DNA of 6,540 nucleotides, from contig JANXDK010000004.1 of NCBI GenBank assembly GCA_025059435.1, positions 1-6,540 on the forward strand. Direction: 5' to 3'. The position numbers and the translations under genes are program-made. The DNA is from Thermoproteota archaeon (GTDB taxonomy: Archaea; Thermoproteota; EX4484-205; JAAOZP01). Positions within the stretch are counted from its first letter, which is position 1. Every line of letters begins with the position of its first letter. The notes beneath the pieces were generated by a model, which did not search any database, was not told the origin of the DNA, and worked only from the letters and a program-made list of their open reading frames with translations. This document shows, piece by piece, positions 1 to 6,007 of the stretch.

Positions 1-26
1 TATAAAAAGATCGAGTAAGGATAAAG

Positions 27-40
27 AATTATATATGTTC
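27..40 (+). promoter_or_regulatory. Probable archaeal TATA-box promoter of the EF-Tu domain-2-like gene
   Basis: An AT-rich TATA-like stretch (ttatatat, about 29-36) lies about 30 bases before the TTG start at 66. With the usual archaeal TATA-to-transcription-start distance of about 25 bases, transcription would begin near 57-60 and leave a leader of only a few bases. A second TATA-like element (tataaaaag) sits at the window edge, 1-9, and could be an alternative or belong to something outside. The assignment rests on composition and spacing only. Confidence 0.5.
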
Positions 41-65
41 TCTTTATTTTCTAAACTGGGGAAAG

Positions 66-341
66 TTGGGCGAGGAGAAGATTTATGTGGGGGATGTGAG
101 ACATTTCTTCTCAAGGATCAGCGTAGCAGTAATCGATCTTGTTGGAGAACTGAAAGTGGGAGATGAGATACTTATCCAAGGAAAGACAACTAATTTAAGG
201 CAGAGGATTGATTCGATGGAGATAGAACACAAGAAGGTCGAAGTAGCTCCACCGGGCAGCTCTATAGGTTTAAAAACGGTAGATAAAGTTAGGGAGGGAG
301 ACAAGGTATACGTCATTAGGGCTTCAAGCCAAGCTCCCTAA
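66..341 (+). CDS. Stand-alone EF-Tu domain-2-like (translation elongation factor-like) protein
   Basis: This 91-residue protein resembles a single beta-barrel of the EF-Tu/IF2 domain 2 type, with no GTPase domain. The recognisable pattern is LKVGDEILIQG (29-39), then a segment with SMEIEHKKVE (50-59), then a Gly turn followed by IGLK (67-70) and REGDKVYVI (76-84). This matches the small 'translation elongation factor-like' proteins found in many archaea; their role is not established, and RNA or ribosome binding is inferred from the fold. The start is TTG at 66, which leaves a short N-terminus before the barrel as in homologs. GTG at 87 is a possible alternative, with GAGGAG at 72-77 before it, but it would cut into the first strand. 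No signal peptide or membrane segment is present, so it is cytoplasmic. Its last 26 bases overlap the end of the convergent epimerase gene. The family assignment is fairly sure; the function is unknown. Confidence 0.85.
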   Translation: MGEEKIYVGDVRHFFSRISVAVIDLVGELKVGDEILIQGKTTNLRQRIDSMEIEHKKVEVAPPGSSIGLKTVDKVREGDKVYVIRASSQAP

Positions 342-1281
342 GCCTAGCCTCGATAGCAAGCTTAACAGCCTCTTTACTGGTGTACTTCGGCTTCCATCCC
401 GTCGACCTGATCTTACTTATATCTAGGTTCATCAGCTTAACGTCGCCGATCCAACCCCTACCGCCGTTAACGCCGCCGGTGAAAACTTTTTCAACATTCT
501 TAAGACCCATTAACTCTATAGTCATATCGGCTATTTCAGATACAGTGACCCAATCCTCTGAACCTATGTTGTAAACCTCATAACGAGAGTCCTTAAATCT
601 TTTTACGACGTGGAACATTGCTTCAACACAATCTTCAATCCAAACATAAGACTTCTTCTGGGTACCGTCTCCAAGTATTTCAAGCCTCTTTGGGTTCTCC
701 CTAAGCTTGTTTATGAAATCGTATATCACGCCGTGTGTAAGCCTCGGGCCGACGATATTAGCGAGTCTAAACGAAACCCCTGTCATTCCAAAAGTATAGC
801 AGTACGAGGAGACCAGGCCTTCAGCTGCAAGCTTTGCCGCGCCGTAGAGTGATATCGGTTTTAGAGGTCCATAATCTTCTGGAGTCGGAAGCTTTAAAGC
901 ATCTCCATAAACCGTTGAAGAGGATGCGAAAACGAAGAATTTAGCTCCAATTTTCCTGGAACACTCTAGAATATTGAATGTTGCTGAAATGTTTTCTTGA
1001 AAATGTACCGACGGAGTTATTTCCCTAACATCTGGATTAGCAGCCATATGAAAAACGTAATCAATGCTTTCTAATTCTCCCGAGAGGTCAATAATCTTAG
1101 CATCTCCGATTATTATCTTGAGCCTACCAGTTTTAAAAGCCTGTTTAATGTTCTCGAAATTACCTGTTGAGAAGTTATCCAACACAGTTACTTCCCATCC
1201 CTCTCCTAAAAGCCTATCTACAAGGTGACTTCCGATAAACCCTGCTCCGCCAGTTACTAACGCCGAGGGCAAACCGTCCAC
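316..1281 (-). CDS. NAD-dependent nucleotide-sugar epimerase, UDP-glucose 4-epimerase (GalE) type
   Basis: A 321-residue extended short-chain dehydrogenase/reductase. The N-terminal Rossmann fold has the NAD motif GGAGFIG (11-17) and Asp35 in VLDNFSTGN, which should hold the adenosine ribose. The catalytic set is Ser121 in SSSTVYGD, Tyr146 and Lys150 (YxxxK), with the same 25-residue Ser-Tyr spacing as GalE. NIVGPR (175-180) and the C-terminal part (from about 180) are typical of the substrate lid. Length is normal for archaeal GalE-like enzymes. The expected reaction is C4 epimerisation of a UDP-sugar in the cytoplasm, but related epimerases and dehydratases share these motifs, so the substrate is unproven. 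It follows the sugar kinase gene by one base if GTG at 1281 is used. TTG at 1272 is a strong alternative start: GAGGTG (1284-1279) lies 6 bases before it, and the protein would then begin MPSALVTGGAG, closer to homologs. The enzyme class is sure; the substrate is moderate. Confidence 0.9.
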   Translation of the reverse strand: MDGLPSALVTGGAGFIGSHLVDRLLGEGWEVTVLDNFSTGNFENIKQAFKTGRLKIIIGDAKIIDLSGELESIDYVFHMAANPDVREITPSVHFQENISATFNILECSRKIGAKFFVFASSSTVYGDALKLPTPEDYGPLKPISLYGAAKLAAEGLVSSYCYTFGMTGVSFRLANIVGPRLTHGVIYDFINKLRENPKRLEILGDGTQKKSYVWIEDCVEAMFHVVKRFKDSRYEVYNIGSEDWVTVSEIADMTIELMGLKNVEKVFTGGVNGGRGWIGDVKLMNLDISKIRSTGWKPKYTSKEAVKLAIEARLRELGLKP

Positions 1282-1284
1282 CTC
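1279..1284 (-). promoter_or_regulatory. Shine-Dalgarno site of the epimerase gene
   Basis: On the minus strand the bases read GAGGTG, a good match to the archaeal ribosome-binding consensus. The site overlaps the TGA stop of the upstream kinase gene and the possible GTG start at 1281. Its 6-base spacing to TTG at 1272-1270 argues that translation of the epimerase really begins at that TTG. It also suggests reinitiation or coupling after the kinase stop codon. Confidence 0.5.
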
Positions 1285-2524
1285 AATTTAGTAAAGCCGA
1301 TGAAGCCCCTTTTCCAACGCCGGTGGTAAATACGCTTCTAGCACCAGCATCCATAAAGGCCTTTTCAATCCTAGAAGTGTTTTCATCCCTCCTCACTAAT
1401 GCTAGTAATGAGCCGCCCATACCCGCACCGGATATTTTAACGCCTAAAGCACCTGCTTCAAGGCCTGCATCGCGCATTTTTTCGAGCTTAGGATGACTGA
1501 CTTCGTAGAGATCGCGTAGGAAAATATGTTGCATGTTAACTATTTCACCCAATGCTTCCAACCAGTTTTCAGCAGGCCTTAAACACAATTTATCTAAATC
1601 CTCCTTCCTGACCCGCCTGTACTTAAGGATTTCAAGAGCTATTTCAGTAGACTTTTGCATCCTAATCGTGAAAACAATCCTATTTGCAAGTTTTTGGGGC
1701 AATGTGCCTAAATAGTTTCTTAAATCTTCTTCTCTCAAAAGTCTCCATTCAACGCTGGCATAATCTCCGCTGAATATCTTCCTCAGTTTTTCCGGAAGTG
1801 GATTCTCCCTAAGTATTTCAATAGCAGTGTTCAATTCGTATTGTCTAACTGGATGTATTTCGGCAGTACTGTGTTTAATACCAGAATCCGCTATTACGAA
1901 AGTAATATCGCTTCCGTTAAACTCTTCTATGCTCACAGCCGGTTTGAATTCAAGTTTTATTATTCCCCCATAAGAAGAAGCATATTGATCTAGTTTTCCA
2001 CACGGTATCTTCATTATATCATGTTCGGCTTCATAGGCAAGCTCAGCTAATTCCATCTTGCTTAGGTTCAAGTTGAGTAGCTTCATGTACATTAACGCTA
2101 GAGAGACCTGGAGTGCTGCACTACTCGCCAAACCTGAGGCTATTGGTATCTCACTATCGACGTAAATCGCTAAACCGGTTTCTATTTTCCCATATTTCCT
2201 GGATATCAGCATATGCATAGAGCGGAAGTAGTTCCCAAACCATTTGTCTTCCCGCAGCTCAACTTTACTAGATTGGAAAACATCCTCGCTGTCAACACCT
2301 TCTTCCTCTAGGTTAAGCGATTTGATCCTAACAGTATCAAATTCTCTAATTTTCGAGCATACGATGAAAGTCCTCTTTTCAATGGCTGCGGGGACGACGG
2401 GTAACATTTTATAGTCTTGATGCGTATTAAGGAAGTCTACGCGAGCTGGTGCTGATGAGAAACATATAACGTTCCCGTTCTCGGTTTTTGCCCTTTCACA
2501 AAGCTTTTTGACAATCTGATTCAA
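1283..2524 (-). CDS. Galactokinase-like GHMP sugar kinase (sugar substrate uncertain)
   Basis: A 413-residue GHMP-superfamily kinase with all three galactokinase-type motifs. Motif 1 is PARVDFLNTHQDY (26-38) with the conserved Arg28, His35 and Asp37. Motif 2, the ATP phosphate loop, is IPIASGLASSAAL (126-138). The catalytic base is expected at Asp179 in GKLDQ. Motif 3 is VKISGAGMGG (362-371). The family transfers ATP phosphate to C1 of galactose or a related sugar in the cytoplasm. In canonical GalK the start of motif 1 reads GEHxDY; here Thr34 replaces the galactose-contacting Glu, and the Tyr of the EYxxR segment appears to be Ile223 or His224. The sugar may therefore not be galactose (another hexose, an amino sugar or a uronic acid are possible). 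The start is TTG at 2524, just after an in-frame TGA, with no ATG before residue 40. It is the first gene of a unit with the epimerase, which supports a role in making a nucleotide sugar. Confidence 0.85.
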   Translation of the reverse strand: MNQIVKKLCERAKTENGNVICFSSAPARVDFLNTHQDYKMLPVVPAAIEKRTFIVCSKIREFDTVRIKSLNLEEEGVDSEDVFQSSKVELREDKWFGNYFRSMHMLISRKYGKIETGLAIYVDSEIPIASGLASSAALQVSLALMYMKLLNLNLSKMELAELAYEAEHDIMKIPCGKLDQYASSYGGIIKLEFKPAVSIEEFNGSDITFVIADSGIKHSTAEIHPVRQYELNTAIEILRENPLPEKLRKIFSGDYASVEWRLLREEDLRNYLGTLPQKLANRIVFTIRMQKSTEIALEILKYRRVRKEDLDKLCLRPAENWLEALGEIVNMQHIFLRDLYEVSHPKLEKMRDAGLEAGALGVKISGAGMGGSLLALVRRDENTSRIEKAFMDAGARSVFTTGVGKGASSALLN

Positions 2525-2549
2525 TCGTCAAGACTCTTTAGAGAATCGG

Positions 2550-2559
2550 TTTTAAAAAG
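2550..2559 (-). promoter_or_regulatory. Probable TATA box of the sugar kinase-epimerase unit
   Basis: On the minus strand the stretch reads CTTTTTAAAA, about 26-35 bases upstream of the TTG start at 2524. This spacing would give a transcript with almost no leader, in agreement with the lack of a clear Shine-Dalgarno site there. The 5-base arms GAATC (2543-2547) and GATTC (2559-2563) flank the box. Confidence 0.5.
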
Positions 2560-2571
2560 ATTCCTTACTAT

Positions 2572-2592
2572 AACCCTTAAATCCACAGGGTT
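2572..2592. promoter_or_regulatory. thiI promoter region with an inverted repeat (candidate operator)
   Basis: AACCCT at 2572-2577 and AGGGTT at 2587-2592 form a perfect 6-base inverted repeat around a 9-base spacer. It covers a TATA-like element (cttaaatc, about 2576-2583) roughly 28 bases before the thiI ATG at 2608, a distance that fits leaderless transcription. The repeat could bind a regulator or be chance; at this arm length chance is a real option. The more TATA-like tttttatag (2594-2602) is too near the ATG to act as the TATA box for it. Confidence 0.35.
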
Positions 2593-2607
2593 GTTTTTAT
2601 AGATTGG

Positions 2608-3762
2608 ATGAGAAAAGTCTGCGTGGTACATTATTCTGAAATAGGTCTGAAGGGTCGCAATAGGCCCTTCTTCGAGAAAAAGCTAGTTGAAAACGTGAAA
2701 CGCGTGCTTAAAGGTGTTTTGGAAACTGAGGTTGAGAGGGTTCAGGGCAGGCTTGTTTTCCAGGTTGATAATGCTGATTTACTGAAGATAGTTGAGAGCA
2801 TGAAGAGTGTTTTTGGGGTATCGTGGTTTGCCTTTGCTTCAGTAGCCGAGCCGACTATCGATTCTATTAAAAAAGTTGTCTTAGAGGAAGCCTCTAGAAA
2901 AATTACAAAAGGGGATGCTTTTAAAGTAGAAGTGAAGAGGGCTGATAAGAGCTTCCCTGCTACATCTCTGGAACTTAGTAAAATCATTGGAAATGCTCTT
3001 GTTGAAAGCCTAGGTGTGGAAATATCTTTGAAGAACCCTTCTAAGAAAGTGTATGTTGAAGTCTTGAAGAAAGAAGCATATGTCTTTACAGAGAGAATTA
3101 GAGGTCCCGGAGGACTTCCGGTAGGTTCTTCTGGCAAAGTAATTTCGCTTCTATCAGGAGGTATAGACTCGCCCGTTGCATCCTACCTCATGATGAAAAG
3201 AGGTTGTGAAGTTCACTATCTCCACTTCCATCCTTTCTACGATAATTCTGAGGCTGAGAATTCTAAGATTATGGAGATAGTTAGAAAACTCCTTCCCTAT
3301 TCTGGTAGGACGACGGTAACTTTTATCCCATCATACGAGTTTCAAATGGCTACGGTCAACATACCTGCTAAATACGACCTTATCCTTTTCCGTAGGTTCA
3401 TGTTTAAGGTGGCGGAAAAAGTCGCAGAGACCGAGGGTGCTAAAGCCCTCGTTACAGGAGAAAGCCTGGCTCAAGTGGCGTCTCAGACACTCGATAACAT
3501 TTTTTCTATAAGCATGGGCTTAAAGATGCCTGTTTTAAGGCCTCTAATAGGCTATGATAAGGAGGAGATTATCGCGTTAGCAAATAAAATAGGGACATAC
3601 GATCTTTCAATAAAGCCTTACAAGGATTGTTGCAGCATAATCGCAAGACATCCTGAAACTAGGGCAAGGCCCAGGGTTGTTAATGAACTTGAGAAAAAAG
3701 TAAACATGGATGCGATAGTGGACAAGAGCCTTAAGCTTTCTTCTAAGGTTATTGTAGAATAG
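2608..3762 (+). CDS. thiI: tRNA 4-thiouridine synthase ThiI (archaeal type, no rhodanese domain)
   Basis: A 384-residue protein with the domain order of ThiI. The N-terminal ferredoxin-like domain begins with YSEIGLKGRNR (9-19). A THUMP RNA-binding domain follows to about residue 165. An ATP-pyrophosphatase domain carries the PP-loop SGGIDSPVA (183-191), with GPGGLPVG just before it and TGESLAQVASQTL (283-295) as a second family signature. ThiI adenylates U8 of tRNA and replaces its oxygen with sulfur; in some organisms it also serves thiamine thiazole synthesis. The protein ends soon after KDCCSIIARHP (339-349), so there is no rhodanese domain. Cys341 or Cys342 should correspond to the conserved active-site Cys of this domain. 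Its only other cysteines are Cys5 and Cys200, so the CxxC described in some methanogen ThiI proteins is missing. The ATG at 2608 gives the standard N-terminus. It is divergent from the kinase unit and ends 8 bases from the convergent AlaX gene. Confidence 0.95.
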   Translation: MRKVCVVHYSEIGLKGRNRPFFEKKLVENVKRVLKGVLETEVERVQGRLVFQVDNADLLKIVESMKSVFGVSWFAFASVAEPTIDSIKKVVLEEASRKITKGDAFKVEVKRADKSFPATSLELSKIIGNALVESLGVEISLKNPSKKVYVEVLKKEAYVFTERIRGPGGLPVGSSGKVISLLSGGIDSPVASYLMMKRGCEVHYLHFHPFYDNSEAENSKIMEIVRKLLPYSGRTTVTFIPSYEFQMATVNIPAKYDLILFRRFMFKVAEKVAETEGAKALVTGESLAQVASQTLDNIFSISMGLKMPVLRPLIGYDKEEIIALANKIGTYDLSIKPYKDCCSIIARHPETRARPRVVNELEKKVNMDAIVDKSLKLSSKVIVE

Positions 3763-3770
3763 TGAATTGT

Positions 3771-4739
3771 TTATTGGACTTTCAAAACGTCGCGGACGAT
3801 TTTCTTCGCTTCTTCAAATACATCGTGTAATTTCTCACAGGGGAATGAGCCTATTGCAATCTTATTGTCTCCACCACCTTTACCGTTAAAAACTCTACAT
3901 AGTTCTTTCAGAATATGTGTCGCATTAATCCTTTCATCCCCGCTTCCTATTAGGATATTACAAACACCGTACCATTCTAAGCCGATGACATAAATATAAT
4001 TATTCTTACCTATTAATTCTCCAATAGTCTTCATAACGGCCTTGGTGTCAACTCCCTTTAGAATTGCTGCATAGAGCTTAGTTTCGCCTAAAGATTCTTC
4101 CGATAGGGTTTTTTTAACAGAGTCTTCGGTGATTACTGAAATCCTTTTTTTCAAATCCTCGTTCTCAGACCTCATGTTTAACACGGCTTTCTCAAGGTTT
4201 TTAATAGGAGTGCCGAGTATAGAGGATATGGATAGGCAGAGGGTACTCAGCTTAACAGCAGTTTCCAAAGCCTTCTCGCCGACTTCGAAATCGATCTGGT
4301 ATTCACCGCCGCTCTTAGAAACATGAGTCACCAATATCATACCGCAATCTTTAGTGTTTTCAACATGCTTACCCGTGCAGGCCGAGTAGTCGAATCCATC
4401 GACTTCGACGACTCGTACTCGCCCCTGTATACGTTCTTCGTGAGCCCTTAGACTCGGAAAGGCTTTCTGAGCCTCTTCTAGCGAGTCGAAGAAATGCTCC
4501 TTGACAACCCTCCCTTCAAATATAACCTTGTTGGCAATGACCTGTGCTTTAGCCAAGTCTTCGAAGCTCAGTGAATCTATTTCAATAAAGACTTTGCCGA
4601 AGCCATCGTATACTTCTACCTTTCTAACTTTAAAACTTCCCTTAATCCTCTGAAGACTACCCATTAACACGTGTTCAGCAGTATGTTCCCTACTCAAGGA
4701 CTGCTGGTTTAAAACAGGTGATGTAATCTTTAAAAGCAT
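3771..4739 (-). CDS. AlaX-like alanyl-tRNA editing protein with coiled coil and DHHA1 (C-Ala-like) tail
   Basis: A 322-residue protein matching the second half of alanyl-tRNA synthetase without its catalytic core. The editing (tRNA_SAD) domain has the zinc-site pattern HTAEH (His19, His23) and CTGKH (Cys121, His125), then YQIDFEVGEKALE (147-159). A probable helical or coiled-coil linker at about 180-210 includes NMRSENEDLKKRI. The C-terminal DHHA1/C-Ala-like domain carries FNGKGGGDNKIAIG (284-297). The expected role is hydrolysis of Ser or Gly wrongly attached to tRNA-Ala in the cytoplasm. Unlike the long AlaX class, it has no N-terminal beta-barrel and starts directly at the editing domain, so it combines a short AlaX head with an AlaRS tail. 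The zinc motif differs from the usual CGGTH by having Thr-Gly-Lys between Cys and His. ATG at 4739 is well placed. It converges on thiI and diverges from the class V fold gene. The family call is sure; the exact substrate is inferred. Confidence 0.88.
   Translation of the reverse strand: MLLKITSPVLNQQSLSREHTAEHVLMGSLQRIKGSFKVRKVEVYDGFGKVFIEIDSLSFEDLAKAQVIANKVIFEGRVVKEHFFDSLEEAQKAFPSLRAHEERIQGRVRVVEVDGFDYSACTGKHVENTKDCGMILVTHVSKSGGEYQIDFEVGEKALETAVKLSTLCLSISSILGTPIKNLEKAVLNMRSENEDLKKRISVITEDSVKKTLSEESLGETKLYAAILKGVDTKAVMKTIGELIGKNNYIYVIGLEWYGVCNILIGSGDERINATHILKELCRVFNGKGGGDNKIAIGSFPCEKLHDVFEEAKKIVRDVLKVQ
4728..4735 (+). promoter_or_regulatory. Possible TATA box of the class V fold gene, inside the 5' end of the AlaX gene
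   Basis: The plus strand reads ctttaaaa here, about 30 bases before GTG 4761 and about 42 before ATG 4773. A start of transcription near 4757-4761 would follow, giving either a leaderless GTG or a leader of about 12 bases to the ATG. The element lies within the first codons of the divergent AlaX gene, so the two transcription units would share promoter DNA. I see no comparably good TATA box for the AlaX gene. Confidence 0.4.
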
Positions 4740-4755
4740 TATTGAATGAATGCTT
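4734..4755. repeat. Perfect 7-base inverted repeat in the divergent AlaX/class V gap (candidate operator)
   Basis: AAGCATT (4734-4740) and AATGCTT (4749-4755) form a perfect inverted repeat with an 8-base spacer. The left arm includes the AlaX start codon and the right arm ends 5 bases before the GTG of the class V gene. A further copy of the core AATGCT occurs at 4772-4777 over the alternative ATG start. Its position suggests a regulator site controlling both genes, but no binding factor can be named. Confidence 0.35.
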
Positions 4756-4760
4756 ACTAA

Positions 4761-5957
4761 GTGCTTTCGCTAATGCTAGATCCCTATAAAGTAAGGGAGG
4801 ATTTCCCAAGTATAGCCGGAGACTACATATTTATGAACAATGCGGATTCTACTGGTATCCCTATACCCGTTTTAGAGAAGATACTAGCGTATTACAACGA
4901 AGTCAAGAGCAGACCCGGTTCTGAAAGTACTCCTTCTCACAGGGCCTTAGAACTTTACATGGAGGCTCGTGATACGATTTTTAAACACTTGGGTGTTGCC
5001 GAAGATAACATAGTGTTCTCATCTAGCAATTTTCAAAGTCTTACAGTTATTCTTCAGAGTATAGGTTTGAAGAATAACGATATCTTCCTAGTTTCTTCCA
5101 ATGCGCAAGGTAAAGCTGTTAATCTCATCAAGGAATATGTCACTATGAATAAGGGCAGAATCGAATACTTCGATTTTGGAACCGAGGGCTTTGAAGAGAA
5201 GCTTAAAACTATTATTAAAAAGGGTGTTAAGGCTGCCTTTATCAATCACGTTTGCGGAGCTACTGGAACTATAATCCCATTGGAAAAAGTCATACCGATT
5301 TTAAAGGACAAGGGTATTATAACGATACTGGATACTACGTATTCAATACAAAGGATGCGCCTTAACCTGCAGAAAATGATGGTTGACTACGCTTATTTCA
5401 AGTCGGGGAATATGTTTAGCATAGAGGGAACCAGCGTCCTATATTTCTCAGATGATAGGGCTAATAGCATTAAGAAGACACAAGGATACTTGCTGATCAA
5501 ACGCGGAGAAGAAGAGAAACACATAGATACGGTCGCACTCGCAGCAGCGATAAGATACTTAGATAGTCTGGGTTTCGAGGATGTTTTAAATCACGAGAGG
5601 ACTCTTGTAGATGAAATCACGAGTATTGCTGGCGAAGACGGTATCTCCTTTTACCAGTCTGCTTCTAAGGACTATAAGACCGGAGTGTTTTCAATAACGA
5701 TGAACAACCTCCCATCCAACTTACTACAGATCATATTAGAAGACCAGTTTCATATAATTGCCGAATCAGGAAACTTCGACAGTCCTCTCCTCTTACAAAA
5801 GACTGGCGGCAGAAGCGCTCTTCGATTATCTCCTACTATTTTTAACACTATTGAAGAAGCAAGAAAGGTCGGGGAAAAGCTTGCTGAAATAAGAGAGTCG
5901 TGGAGGGAGAAGACTGTTGAAAAAAAGGCTAGCGAAGAAGAGCAACCACCAGAATAA
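4761..5957 (+). CDS. Class V aminotransferase-fold protein, SufS/NifS-like, apparently lacking the PLP lysine (probable pseudoenzyme)
   Basis: A 398-residue protein (394 from ATG 4773, the more likely start; GTG 4761 directly follows an in-frame TAA). It has the class V layout: FMNNADSTG (24-32) near the usual LDNAAT site, SRPGSESTPS (50-59), INHVCGATGT (161-170), ILDTTY (189-194), FKSGNMF (213-219) and an NTIEEA C-terminal end (362-367). Against remembered SufS, residues 191-229 align without gaps. Asp191 fits the PLP pyridine Asp and Arg355 the carboxylate Arg. Asn217 sits where Lys should be and Tyr194 replaces the Gln. No His lies between 77 and 162, so the PLP-stacking His is missing. 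The only cysteine is Cys165, so the desulfurase Cys is missing too. Residues 380-398 form a charged, probably disordered tail. It is unlikely to act as a normal cysteine desulfurase; a ligand-binding, scaffold or novel role is inferred. An Fe-S protein gene follows 50 bases downstream, and thiI lies nearby. Confidence 0.85.
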   Translation: MLSLMLDPYKVREDFPSIAGDYIFMNNADSTGIPIPVLEKILAYYNEVKSRPGSESTPSHRALELYMEARDTIFKHLGVAEDNIVFSSSNFQSLTVILQSIGLKNNDIFLVSSNAQGKAVNLIKEYVTMNKGRIEYFDFGTEGFEEKLKTIIKKGVKAAFINHVCGATGTIIPLEKVIPILKDKGIITILDTTYSIQRMRLNLQKMMVDYAYFKSGNMFSIEGTSVLYFSDDRANSIKKTQGYLLIKRGEEEKHIDTVALAAAIRYLDSLGFEDVLNHERTLVDEITSIAGEDGISFYQSASKDYKTGVFSITMNNLPSNLLQIILEDQFHIIAESGNFDSPLLLQKTGGRSALRLSPTIFNTIEEARKVGEKLAEIRESWREKTVEKKASEEEQPPE

Positions 5958-5975
5958 GACTGTTTGAGAGAAAGA

Positions 5976-5995
5976 CTATTAACCGCCTTTTTACC
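5976..5995 (+). promoter_or_regulatory. Spacer before the Fe-S gene: weak TATA-like element and T-run
   Basis: The 50-base gap (5958-6007) contains ctattaac (5976-5983), about 28 bases before ATG 6008 and so at a TATA-compatible distance, and a T-run (5988-5992) that could instead act as an archaeal terminator for the preceding gene. No clear Shine-Dalgarno site precedes the ATG. The Fe-S gene may therefore have its own leaderless transcript or be read through from upstream; the sequence does not decide. Confidence 0.25.
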
Positions 5996-6007
5996 AGGTA
6001 TTGCATA

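Noticed and set aside
83..316. Minus-strand open frame antisense to the EF-Tu domain-2-like gene
   Set aside because: Its product has low complexity (Ser/Thr/Leu-rich) and no family features, while the opposite strand encodes a recognisable protein; it is an antisense shadow.
2742..3137. 131-residue minus-strand open frame inside thiI
   Set aside because: It lies fully within a clearly conserved ThiI reading frame and its protein has no recognisable motif.
3763..3770. Terminator hairpin between thiI and the AlaX gene
   Set aside because: The gap is only 8 bases with no stem-loop; only a weak T-rich patch (ttgtttatt, 3768-3776) is present.
4108..4114. Run of seven T on the plus strand (A on the coding strand) in the AlaX gene as a frameshift site
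   Set aside because: The reading frame is full length and continues into a recognisable DHHA1 domain, so no frameshift is needed.
4761..5957. Annotation as an active cysteine desulfurase (sufS/iscS)
   Set aside because: The layout fits the class V family, but the PLP lysine, the stacking His and the catalytic Cys are not found at the expected places, so the name would overstate the function.
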